From contig NZ_WHOS01000001.1 of assembly GCF_013340935.1 (NCBI RefSeq), positions 186,001 through 250,000 of the forward strand: 64,000 nt of DNA, in the 5' to 3' direction. This document shows, in pieces, positions 1-7,921 of this stretch (positions are counted from its first letter, which is position 1; every line of letters starts with the position of its first letter). Origin of the DNA: Azospirillum melinis (lineage in GTDB: Bacteria; Pseudomonadota; Alphaproteobacteria; Azospirillales; Azospirillaceae). The notes below the pieces were generated by a model that did no database searches, had not been told where the DNA came from, and worked only from the letters and a program-made list of their open reading frames with translations. The position numbers and the translations under genes are program-made.

Positions 1-1
1 C

Positions 2-388
2 TTCGTCAAGGAATTCCCGCAGGCGGCGCAGAACGTCATCGACTGCAACCACTGGCACGATCCGAAGAACCCGAAGGCGCTGGCGCTCCGCAAGGCGGTG
101 GAAGGGCAGGGCAAGTCCTTCGCCTACAATGTCTCGCTGAACTATTCGAACGTCCTGCTGCTGGCCGACGCCATCGAGCGCGCGGGATCATCCGACCGCA
201 AGAAGATCATCGAGGCGCTGAACGCCTCCACCTTCGCCGGCCACATCATGCCCTACGGCCCGACCAAGTTCGTCAACGGCCAGAACGAGGGCGCCACCCC
301 GATCAACACCCAGATCCAGGGTGAGGACATCAAGGTGATCTTCCCCGACGCATTCGCCGAGGCGAAGGCCAACTTCCCGGCGGCCTGA
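2..388 (+). CDS. Branched-chain amino-acid-type ABC transporter substrate-binding protein (C-terminal part)
   Basis: The last 128 residues of a periplasmic substrate-binding protein; the start lies before the window. The reading frame is open from base 2 and ends in TGA. The sequence has the look of the C-terminal lobe of the Leu/Ile/Val (Peripla_BP_6) family: an alternating helix/strand pattern, the stretch RKKIIEALNAS typical of its last helices, and a closing segment about reaching a product concentration or form (IKVIFPDAFAEAK). It is followed directly by LivH, LivM, LivG and LivF homologues on the same strand, so it is the binding component of that importer. The ligand cannot be read from this fragment; the downstream catabolic genes suggest a carboxylate, amide or cyclic imide rather than an amino acid, but that is inference. 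Confidence 0.85.
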   Translation, partial: FVKEFPQAAQNVIDCNHWHDPKNPKALALRKAVEGQGKSFAYNVSLNYSNVLLLADAIERAGSSDRKKIIEALNASTFAGHIMPYGPTKFVNGQNEGATPINTQIQGEDIKVIFPDAFAEAKANFPAA

Positions 389-494
389 TCCGTTTTTCGC
401 CGTCGCACCTCCGCATTCCCCCATCCGTCCGGGTCGCCGCGAGCCGGCCGACCCGGCGCGGGTGAGGGACCATTCCTCTCATGCGCGGGCTGCC

Positions 495-1367
495 ATGTAT
501 TCACCTCAGATCATCCTGGAAGCGGCGCTGAACGGTCTGATGACCGGTGCGGTCTATGCCCTGATCGCGCTCGGCCTGACGCTGATCTACGGCGTGCTCC
601 ACATCATCAACTTCGCCCACGGCGCCCTTCTGACCTGTGCCATGTTCGCGGTCTGGATCGCCTGGGCGGCGCTGGGCATGGACCCCTATCTCGCCATCCT
701 CCCGCTGGTGCCGCTGATGTTCGTGCTCGGCTACGGCCTGCAGCGCTTCGTCATCGGGCCGGCCAGCCATGGCGACGACGGCAACATCCTGCTGGTCACG
801 CTGGGCCTGTCCATCGTGCTGGAGAATGTGCTGCTGGCGGTGTTCCAGTCCGACACCCGCACGCTTGACACCGATTATTCCTTCCAAGTGGTGGCTTTGG
901 GACCGCTGCTGCTCAGCTATCCACGGCTGATCGGGCTGGGCGTCGCCGTGGTGGTCACCGGCCTCTTGTGGCTGGTGCTGAACCGCACCGACACCGGCAA
1001 GGCCATCCGCGCGGTCGCCAAGGAGAAGCTGGGCGCCAATCTGGTCGGCATCGACGTGCCGCATGTCTATGCCGTCACCTTCGGGTTGGGCTGTGCCTGT
1101 CTTGCCGTCGCGGCGGGGCTGCTGATGCCGACCTTCTACGTCAACCCGCGCATCGGCGGCGCCTTCGTGCTCGTCGCCTTCACCGTGGTGGTGCTGGGCG
1201 GCATGGGCTCGCTGCCCGGCGCGCTGCTGGGCGGCCTGTTCATCGGCGTGGTGGAGAGCCTGTGCGGCCTGTTCCTGGGCGACAGCCTGGGCCAGATCGG
1301 CATCTTCCTGATCTTCATCGCCGTGCTGCTGGTGCGGCCGACCGGACTGTTCGGAGCCAAGGCATGA
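495..1367 (+). CDS. livH: Branched-chain amino acid-type ABC transporter permease, LivH family
   Basis: 290-residue inner-membrane permease, the usual LivH length, with about eight hydrophobic segments and the family stretch ALGLTLIYGVLHIINFAHG near residues 25-43, followed by GGMGSLPGALLGG in the C-terminal half. The ATG at 495 is preferred because the protein then begins with the short amphipathic lead typical of LivH (MYSPQIILEAALNGL); an in-frame GTG at 462 would add eleven hydrophilic residues. Its stop overlaps the start of the next permease gene by four bases (ATGA), which points to translational coupling. It forms the channel together with LivM. Confidence 0.92.
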   Translation: MYSPQIILEAALNGLMTGAVYALIALGLTLIYGVLHIINFAHGALLTCAMFAVWIAWAALGMDPYLAILPLVPLMFVLGYGLQRFVIGPASHGDDGNILLVTLGLSIVLENVLLAVFQSDTRTLDTDYSFQVVALGPLLLSYPRLIGLGVAVVVTGLLWLVLNRTDTGKAIRAVAKEKLGANLVGIDVPHVYAVTFGLGCACLAVAAGLLMPTFYVNPRIGGAFVLVAFTVVVLGGMGSLPGALLGGLFIGVVESLCGLFLGDSLGQIGIFLIFIAVLLVRPTGLFGAKA

Positions 1368-2362
1368 CCGCGCGCGACCTGATCCCGATCGGCGTCCTCA
1401 CCGTCCTGGCGGCGCTGCTGCCGCTGGTGGTGACATCCAGCCCGGTGCTGAACTTCCTGGTCTTCATGCTGATCGTGGCGCTGGGCGCGCAGGGCTGGAA
1501 CATCCTGGGCGGCTTCGGCGGCCAGTTCAGCTTCGGCCATGCCGCCTTCTTCGGCACCGGCGCCTATGTGACGGCGATCCTGCAACTGCGCTATGGCGTC
1601 AACGCCTGGGCCGGTCTGGTGCTAGCCGTGGCGGCCGGTGCGGCGGTCGGCTGGGTCATCGGCTTCCTCAGCTTCCGGTCGGGCCTGCGCGGCTCCTACT
1701 TCGCGCTGGTGACGCTGGCTTTTGCCGAAGTGTTCCGCATCCTCGCCAATGCGGCGTCATTCACCGGCGGTGCGGCGGGGTTGCTGATCAAGCTGGATGT
1801 CCGCGCCGCCAACCTGCAATTCGACGACCGCGCCGTCTTCTACTGGCTGGTGCTGGCCTTCGTTGCCGCGGTGCTGCTGCTGACGCGCTGGATCCAGCGC
1901 TCCCGCTTCGGGGCGCAGCTGGTGGCGGTGCGCGAGAACGAGGATGCGGCCAAGGCGCTGGGCGTCAATTCCCTGACGGTGAAGCTGCGCGCCATCGCTT
2001 TGTCCGGTGGGGTGACGGCGCTGTCCGGCTGCCTCTATGCCCAATATTTCCTCTACATCGACGCCAACATCGCCTATGGCAGCTGGATTTCGGTGGAGCT
2101 TCTGCTGGCCCCGATCATCGGCGGCGTCGGCACCGTCTTCGGTCCGGTGGTGGGGGCGCTGACCCTGCACGGGCTGGGCGAGGTCGCCAAGCAGTTCGCC
2201 GGCCGCATCCCCGGCATCGACCTGATCGTCTTCGGCGGCGTGCTGGTGCTGGCCGTGGCCTTTGCCCGCGGCGGCATCCTGGGCCTGCTGGAACGCTTAA
2301 GCGACCGCGGCCGCGGGATGGTCACGCGCGGACCCAAGGAGGTTTCCCATGCTGGCCGTTGA
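1364..2362 (+). CDS. livM: Branched-chain amino acid-type ABC transporter permease, LivM family
   Basis: 332-residue second permease of the importer. It has the LivM hallmark GGFGGQFSFGHAAFFGTGAY around residues 45-65 and GGVGTVFGPVVGA in the C-terminal part, with about ten hydrophobic segments. The ATG overlaps the livH stop in an ATGA arrangement. The C-terminus overlaps the livG start by 14 bases. The open frame continues far upstream inside livH, but the ATG at 1364 gives the normal family N-terminus. The role is heterodimeric channel formation with LivH. Confidence 0.92.
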   Translation: MTARDLIPIGVLTVLAALLPLVVTSSPVLNFLVFMLIVALGAQGWNILGGFGGQFSFGHAAFFGTGAYVTAILQLRYGVNAWAGLVLAVAAGAAVGWVIGFLSFRSGLRGSYFALVTLAFAEVFRILANAASFTGGAAGLLIKLDVRAANLQFDDRAVFYWLVLAFVAAVLLLTRWIQRSRFGAQLVAVRENEDAAKALGVNSLTVKLRAIALSGGVTALSGCLYAQYFLYIDANIAYGSWISVELLLAPIIGGVGTVFGPVVGALTLHGLGEVAKQFAGRIPGIDLIVFGGVLVLAVAFARGGILGLLERLSDRGRGMVTRGPKEVSHAGR

Positions 2363-3095
2363 TGGCGTTTCCAAGCGGTTCGGCGGGCTGATGGCGGTGG
2401 ACAGCGCGACGCTGTCGCTGCAACCCGGAGGCATCGTCGGGCTGATCGGCCCGAACGGTGCCGGCAAGACCACGCTATTCTCGATGATTTCCGGCTTCGT
2501 CGCCCCCACCGACGGGCGCATCCGCTTCGATGGCACCGACATCACCGCCGAGGAGCCGCACCGCCGGGCGGAGCGCGGCATTGGTCGCACCTTCCAGATC
2601 GTCCAGCCCTTCGCCGGGCTGACGGTATGCGAGAACATCGCGGTCGGTGCCTATCTGCGCCATGCCAAACGGGCCGATGCAACCGCCAAGGCACGCGACG
2701 TGGCGCGCCGTGTCGGGCTGGGCGCCGAGCTTGACCGGCCGGCCGGCGGGCTGACGGTGGCCGGGCGCAAGCGGCTTGAGCTGGCCCGCGCGCTGGCGAC
2801 CGAGCCGAAGCTGCTGCTGCTGGACGAGGTGCTGGCCGGGCTGAACCCGTCGGAAATCCGCGATATCATCCCGGTGATCCGGGGCATCCGCGACGAAGGG
2901 GTGACGATCCTGATGATCGAACACGTCATGCAGGCGGTGATGAACCTGTGCGAGCGCGTCTATGTGCTGGCACAGGGCCGCATGATCGCCGAGGGGCCGC
3001 CCGCCGTCGTCTGTGCCGATGCCCGTGTGATCGAGGCCTATCTCGGCCACGGCGCCGCCGCCCGGCTGAAGGCGGAGGGGGCGGCCCATGGCTGA
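2349..3095 (+). CDS. livG: ABC transporter ATP-binding protein, LivG family
   Basis: 248-residue cytoplasmic ATPase. Walker A is GPNGAGKTT (around residue 37-45), and the Walker B region is LLLLDEVLAGLNPSE, the LivG-type form. The signature segment is LTVAGRKRLELARAL rather than LSGGQ, a variant common in LivG proteins. It keeps the extra IGRTFQIVQPF segment that distinguishes LivG from LivF. A good ribosome-binding site (AAGGAGG) lies just before the ATG inside the end of livM. The stop overlaps the next ATPase gene by eight bases. Confidence 0.92.
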   Translation: MLAVDGVSKRFGGLMAVDSATLSLQPGGIVGLIGPNGAGKTTLFSMISGFVAPTDGRIRFDGTDITAEEPHRRAERGIGRTFQIVQPFAGLTVCENIAVGAYLRHAKRADATAKARDVARRVGLGAELDRPAGGLTVAGRKRLELARALATEPKLLLLDEVLAGLNPSEIRDIIPVIRGIRDEGVTILMIEHVMQAVMNLCERVYVLAQGRMIAEGPPAVVCADARVIEAYLGHGAAARLKAEGAAHG

Positions 3096-3801
3096 GCAGC
3101 TTCTGGAAATCCGCGGGCTGAAGACCGGCTATGGCGCCACCGAGGTGCTGCGCGGCATCGACATGGCCGTCCATGCCGGCGAGATCGTCACGGTGCTGGG
3201 CTCCAACGGCGTCGGCAAGACCACGCTGAACAAGGTGATGTCGGGCGTGCTGCCGGCCTGGGCCGGCGAGATCCGCTTCGGCGGCACCCGCATCGACGGC
3301 AAATCCGCCGCGCGTATCGTGGAAGAAGGGCTGATCCAGGTGCCGGAAGGCCGCAAGATCTTCCCCAACCTGTCGATCCGCGAGAATCTGGAACTCGGCA
3401 GCTACCGGCGCGGCAAGTCGAACCGTGCACGGAACCTGGAGCGCATCTTCGCGACCTTCCCCCGGCTGAAGGAGCGCGAGGGCCAGTTCGCCGGCACTTT
3501 GTCGGGCGGCGAGCAGCAGATGCTCGCCATCGGCCGCGGCATGATGGCCGAGCCGCTGCTGCTGATCCTCGACGAGCCGTCGCTCGGCCTCTCGCCCCTG
3601 GTGGTGGAGGAGATGTTCGGGCTGATCCGCAAGCTGAATGAAGACGGGCTGGCAATCCTGCTGGTGGAGCAGAACGTCGTCCAGTCGCTGGAGGTCGCCC
3701 GCCGGGCCTACATCCTTGAGAACGGCGTCTTTGCGCTGTCGGGACCGTCCGACGAGATCGCGCGCGACCCCGAACTGAAACGCACCTATCTCGGCCTCTG
3801 A
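3088..3801 (+). CDS. livF: ABC transporter ATP-binding protein, LivF family
   Basis: 237-residue ATPase, the usual LivF length. Walker A reads GSNGVGKTT, the signature LSGGEQQMLAIGRGM, and Walker B LLLILDEPSLGLSP, all in the LivF form; VPEGRKIFPNLSIRENL is also diagnostic. It ends the transporter block; 26 bases later the first catabolic gene starts on the same strand, so transporter and enzymes are probably one transcript. Confidence 0.92.
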   Translation: MAEQLLEIRGLKTGYGATEVLRGIDMAVHAGEIVTVLGSNGVGKTTLNKVMSGVLPAWAGEIRFGGTRIDGKSAARIVEEGLIQVPEGRKIFPNLSIRENLELGSYRRGKSNRARNLERIFATFPRLKEREGQFAGTLSGGEQQMLAIGRGMMAEPLLLILDEPSLGLSPLVVEEMFGLIRKLNEDGLAILLVEQNVVQSLEVARRAYILENGVFALSGPSDEIARDPELKRTYLGL

Positions 3802-3827
3802 GGGGCTGTCCGCCTGGGAGCGGTGAC

Positions 3828-5255
3828 ATGACAAGCCTATCCTTCGACGTGAAGCCGGCGAGCGAGCTGCTCGCCGCCGCCCGCCCGTCCTGGCTCGACC
3901 GCTGGGGCGCCTTCGCCGCCGGCCTGACCTTCGCCGACCTGCCGGCCCCGGTGGTGGAACGGGCCAAGCTGGTGCTGCTCGACTGCATCGGCGTGATCGC
4001 CGCCGGCATGCAGGAACCGGAATGCCGTGCCCTGGTCGGCAGGATGGCTGAGACCGCCGGTGCCGGGGATTGCCCGGCCATCGGTTCGGGCCATGGCTTT
4101 CCCGCCGGCTCGGCCGCCTTCCTCAACGGCCTCGCCGGGACCATGCTGGAACTGGACGAGGGCAACCAGTATGCCCGCGGCCATCCGGGGATCCATGTGC
4201 TGCCGGCGGCACTCGCCGCCGGGCCGCGGCTGAACTCCTCCGGCGCCGATCTGCTGACCGCGCTGGCGCTGGGGTACGAGATCGGCTCGCGCATCGGCAT
4301 CGCCGCCAAGCTGCTGGTCACCACCCACCCGCACGGCACCTGGGGCACGGCGGGTGCGGCGCTGGCGGTGGCGCACCTGAACCGGGCCGATGCGGCGGCG
4401 ATGATCGAGACGATCAACATCGCCTCCACCCTCGGCCTCGCCACCAGCCGGCGGACGATGCTGGAGGGTGGCACCGTGCGCAACGCCTATGCCGGCGTGT
4501 CGAACCAGCTGGGCCTGACCGCCTGGGATCTGGCGGCCAGCGGCATCATCGGCGAGACCGACGGGGTCGGCAGCGTGTTCGGCGGCGTCATCGCCCGCGA
4601 TTTTCGCCCGGACCTGATGGTGGACGAACTGGGCGAGCGCTGGGAGATCGCCCGCAACTACTTCAAGCGCCACGCCGCCTGCCGCTACACCCACGGCGCG
4701 CTCGATGCGCTGGGGGACATCGTGGCGCAGGCCGGCGGGCGGATCGCGCCGGAGCAGGTCGCCTCCATCGAGGTCGACACCTATGTCTGGGCCGCCCAGC
4801 TGAACGGCCCTGAACCGAAGAACATGCTGGCGGCGAAATTCTCGCTGCCCTTCGCGCTGGCGACCTTCCTCGCCAACGGGGCGGCGACGCCCGACGCCTT
4901 CCGCGACGAGGCCCGGCAGGCCCAGGCCACCCGCGATCTCGCCCGCCGGGTGACGGTGCGCGAGGATGTCGGCCTGACCGCCCGCCTTCCCGGACTGCGC
5001 CCGGCCCGTGTCCGCCTGACGCTCGCCGACGGCCGCAGCTTCGCGGCGGAGGCGCTGACCAACAAGGGCGACACCGAGGATCCCTACAGCCCGGACGAGG
5101 TGCGGGCGAAGTTCGCCGAACTCGCCGGCCCGGTCTGGGGCGCTTCGCACGCCGCCGCCATCGCCGACTGCGTCGAGACCATCGACCGCGCGGCCGATCT
5201 TTCAACCCTTACCCGGCTTCTGTCGGCGCCTGCCGCCGCCGGGGGGAGCGTCTGA
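3828..5255 (+). CDS. MmgE/PrpD family protein
   Basis: 475 residues, matching the MmgE/PrpD family (2-methylcitrate dehydratase, cis-aconitate decarboxylase, iminodisuccinate epimerase). Visible family segments are FADLPAPVVERAKLVLLDCIGV near the N-terminus, HPHGTWGTAGAALAVAHLN in the middle and NYFKRHAACRYTHGALDAL around residues 280-298, with a substrate-binding Lys/His/Arg-rich core. These enzymes act on tri- or dicarboxylates by dehydration, decarboxylation or epimerisation. The exact reaction here is unknown. It is the first gene of the catabolic block after livF and is separated by one base from the lyase gene, so the two are likely coupled. Confidence 0.85.
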   Translation: MTSLSFDVKPASELLAAARPSWLDRWGAFAAGLTFADLPAPVVERAKLVLLDCIGVIAAGMQEPECRALVGRMAETAGAGDCPAIGSGHGFPAGSAAFLNGLAGTMLELDEGNQYARGHPGIHVLPAALAAGPRLNSSGADLLTALALGYEIGSRIGIAAKLLVTTHPHGTWGTAGAALAVAHLNRADAAAMIETINIASTLGLATSRRTMLEGGTVRNAYAGVSNQLGLTAWDLAASGIIGETDGVGSVFGGVIARDFRPDLMVDELGERWEIARNYFKRHAACRYTHGALDALGDIVAQAGGRIAPEQVASIEVDTYVWAAQLNGPEPKNMLAAKFSLPFALATFLANGAATPDAFRDEARQAQATRDLARRVTVREDVGLTARLPGLRPARVRLTLADGRSFAAEALTNKGDTEDPYSPDEVRAKFAELAGPVWGASHAAAIADCVETIDRAADLSTLTRLLSAPAAAGGSV

Positions 5256-5256
5256 G

Positions 5257-6159
5257 ATGACCATGCCCGACCTCAGCTTCAAACAGCGGCTTTCCGAAGA
5301 CCGCGTCGTGCTGGCTCCCGGCGTCTATGACGCCTTCACCGCGTCGATGGCCACCGCCGCCGGGTTCGAGGCGCTGTACTTGTCCGGTGCGGCCATCGCC
5401 TACACCCGGCTGGGCCGGCCCGACATCGGGCTGGTTTCGGTCAGCGAGGTGGCCGACACCATCGCCCTGGTGCGCGACCGCGTGCCGACGCCGCTGATCG
5501 TCGATGCCGATACCGGCTACGGCAACGCGCTCAACGTGCAGCGCACCGTGCGCACGTTCGAGCGCGCCGGCGCCACCGCGTTGCAGCTTGAGGACCAGAG
5601 CTTTCCCAAGCGCTGCGGCCACCTGACCGACAAGGCGGTGATCCCGGCCGGCGAGATGGCCGGCAAGATCAAGGCGGCGGTCGATGCCCGCGCCAGCGAA
5701 GGCACGCTCATCGTCGCCCGCACCGATGCGGTGGCGGTGGAAGGCGTTTCGGCCGCCCTCGACCGCGCCCGCCTTTATGTCGAGGCCGGGGCCGACGTGC
5801 TGTTCGTCGAGGCGCCGAAAAGCCGCGAGCAGCTGTCCGCCATCGCCACCGACCTGGGCGGCATCCGCCCGCTGCTCGCCAACATGGTGGAGGGTGGGCA
5901 GACGCCGATCAGCTCCGCCGCCGATCTGGCCGAGCTGGGTTACCGGCTGGTGATCTTCCCCGGCGGAATCGTGCGAGCGCTCGCTCGGCAAGCGCAGGAC
6001 TATTACGGCTCGCTGGCGCAGCACGGCACCACCCAGCCTTTCCGCGACCGCATGTTCGACTTCAACGCGCTGAACGACCTGATCGGCACGCCGGAGATGC
6101 TGGCGCTCGGCGAAACCTATAAGGACTTTGGCCCCGCCAAGCGGGAGGACGCAGCATGA
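5257..6159 (+). CDS. Isocitrate lyase/PEP mutase family C-C lyase
   Basis: 300 residues. It has the metal-binding DADTGYG segment and the lyase signature KRCGH with the catalytic cysteine at residue 120 (FPKRCGHLTDK). The Cys-containing loop marks true lyases such as 2-methylisocitrate lyase and 2,3-dimethylmalate lyase, and argues against PEP mutase. The reaction is expected to be a retro-Claisen cleavage of a 2-hydroxy-di- or tricarboxylate, giving pyruvate, glyoxylate or succinate-type products. Together with the LeuCD-like hydratase at the end of the operon it resembles the hydratase/lyase pair of dimethylmaleate catabolism; the actual substrate is not determined by the sequence. The start ATG follows a GGGGGAG site. 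Confidence 0.85.
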   Translation: MTMPDLSFKQRLSEDRVVLAPGVYDAFTASMATAAGFEALYLSGAAIAYTRLGRPDIGLVSVSEVADTIALVRDRVPTPLIVDADTGYGNALNVQRTVRTFERAGATALQLEDQSFPKRCGHLTDKAVIPAGEMAGKIKAAVDARASEGTLIVARTDAVAVEGVSAALDRARLYVEAGADVLFVEAPKSREQLSAIATDLGGIRPLLANMVEGGQTPISSAADLAELGYRLVIFPGGIVRALARQAQDYYGSLAQHGTTQPFRDRMFDFNALNDLIGTPEMLALGETYKDFGPAKREDAA

Positions 6160-7901
6160 CCACCAGAACCACCGCAATCGACCCCGTCACGCTGGCCGTC
6201 CTGAAGGGCCGGCTGGAGCAGATCGCCGACGAGATGGATGCGACGCTCTACCGCTCCGCCTTCAACCCGATCATCGCCGAGGCGCGCGACGCCTGCCACG
6301 GCCTCTACCATGCCGAGACCGGCGCCACGCTGGTGCAGGGCACCAATGGGTTGCCGATCTTCGTCGGCGCCATGGCCTTCGCGGTCAAGGCGGTGATCGA
6401 CAAGGTGGTGAAGGAGGGCGACCTCCATCCCGACGACATCTTCCTGTTCAACGATCCCTATGACGGCGGCACCCACCTGAACGACTTCCGTCTGGTGCGG
6501 CCGATCTTCCGTCAGGGCCGGCTGTTCTGCTGGATGGCGTCGGTCGGCCATTGGCTCGACATCGGCGGCAACGTGCCGGGCAACTTCAACGCCCGCGCCA
6601 CCGACAGCTTCCAGGAAGGCGTCCGCATCCCGCCGGTGAAGCTGGTCAAGGCTGGTGCGATGAACCACGATCTGCTGGCGATCCTCGCCGCCAATTCCCG
6701 TGTGCCGGTATCGAATTACGGCGACCTGAACGGCCAGTTGAATGCCCTGGACCTGGGCGTGCGCCGCCTGACCGAGCTGCTGGACGAGCATGGCGAGGAG
6801 ACGGTCGCCGCCGCCTTCGACGCCTTCACCGCGCGGGCCGACGCGCTGATGCGCAGCGCCGTGTCCAAGCTGCCGGACGGCGTCTACAGCTTCGAGGATT
6901 ATCTCGACAATGACGGCATCACGGCGGACCGGCTGCTCATCGCGCTGGACCTGACGATTGCCGGCGACCGGATGACGCTGGACTTCTCGCGGTCGTCGGC
7001 TCCCTGCGCCGGGCCGCTGAACATCGCCTATTCCACCGCGGTGGCCTGCTGCTATGTCGCGCTGAAGCATGTCTTCACCGACGTGCCGGCCAATGCCGGC
7101 TGCCTCAACCCGATCACCTTCGTCATCCCCGAAAGCACCCTGCTGGCGGTCAAGCCGCCGAAGCCGGTCGGCGGCTATACCGAAACCATCCTGCGGGTGA
7201 TCGGCGTGGTGTTCGGCGCGCTGGCGCTCGCCGACCCGGCCCGCGCCACCGCCGCCCCCTTCGGCACCATCAACGCGCTGTCGCTGGCCGGCCACCGCAA
7301 GGACGGCTCGCGCTGGGTGATGTTCTCCTTCTTCGGCGGCGGCCTGGGCGGCAATCCGGAGACGGACGGGCTGAACCACGCCAACAACCCGATCTCCACC
7401 GCCACCATCCCGCCGGTGGAAATCCTCGAAGCCGCCTATCCGGTGATGTTCACCCAATGGGCTCTGCGCCCGGACTCCGCCGGTGCCGGCCTGCATCGCG
7501 GCGGGTTGGGCGCGGTCTACGAGATCGAGGCGCTGACCGACGCCGACGTCTTTTTGCTGGGCGAGCGCGGCGTCTTCGCGCCCTTCGGTGTCGCCGGCGG
7601 CATCCCGGCGGCGCTGAACCGCTTCACCTGGCAGAGCGACGAGGGCGAGAAGTCGCCGCCGCTCGCCTCCAAGGTCACCGACGTGAAAATCCGCGACGGC
7701 CAGCGCGTGCGGCTGGAGACGCCGGGCGGCGGCGGCTGGGGCGACCCGAAGCGCCGCGATGCGGAGGCTGTCGCCCGCGACGTGCGGCTCGGCTACCTCG
7801 GCCGTGACGCGGCGCGCAGCGCCTATGGCGTGGCGCTGACCGACGACGGCGCGCTCGACATCGCCGCCACCGCGACCTTGCGCGAATCCTCCGCCGCCTG
7901 A
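6156..7901 (+). CDS. Hydantoinase B/oxoprolinase family protein
   Basis: 581 residues, the usual HyuB length. Family segments: FNPIIAEARDACHGLYHAETG near the N-terminus, NDPYDGGTHLNDFRLVRPIF around residues 93-112, and a glycine-rich C-terminal part ending in ETPGGGGWGDP. HyuB partners with HyuA in ATP-dependent opening of cyclic amides or imides (N-methylhydantoin, 5-oxoproline, caprolactam) or in acetone-carboxylase-like chemistry. Its ATG overlaps the lyase stop (ATGA), and hyuA follows after 20 bases. The order B before A is less common but does occur. Confidence 0.9.
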   Translation: MTTRTTAIDPVTLAVLKGRLEQIADEMDATLYRSAFNPIIAEARDACHGLYHAETGATLVQGTNGLPIFVGAMAFAVKAVIDKVVKEGDLHPDDIFLFNDPYDGGTHLNDFRLVRPIFRQGRLFCWMASVGHWLDIGGNVPGNFNARATDSFQEGVRIPPVKLVKAGAMNHDLLAILAANSRVPVSNYGDLNGQLNALDLGVRRLTELLDEHGEETVAAAFDAFTARADALMRSAVSKLPDGVYSFEDYLDNDGITADRLLIALDLTIAGDRMTLDFSRSSAPCAGPLNIAYSTAVACCYVALKHVFTDVPANAGCLNPITFVIPESTLLAVKPPKPVGGYTETILRVIGVVFGALALADPARATAAPFGTINALSLAGHRKDGSRWVMFSFFGGGLGGNPETDGLNHANNPISTATIPPVEILEAAYPVMFTQWALRPDSAGAGLHRGGLGAVYEIEALTDADVFLLGERGVFAPFGVAGGIPAALNRFTWQSDEGEKSPPLASKVTDVKIRDGQRVRLETPGGGGWGDPKRRDAEAVARDVRLGYLGRDAARSAYGVALTDDGALDIAATATLRESSAA

Positions 7902-7921
7902 CGATTCCGGGATCCAAGACC

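Noticed and set aside
462..494. Upstream GTG start for livH
   Set aside because: Adds eleven hydrophilic residues not seen in LivH proteins; the ATG at 495 gives the normal N-terminus.
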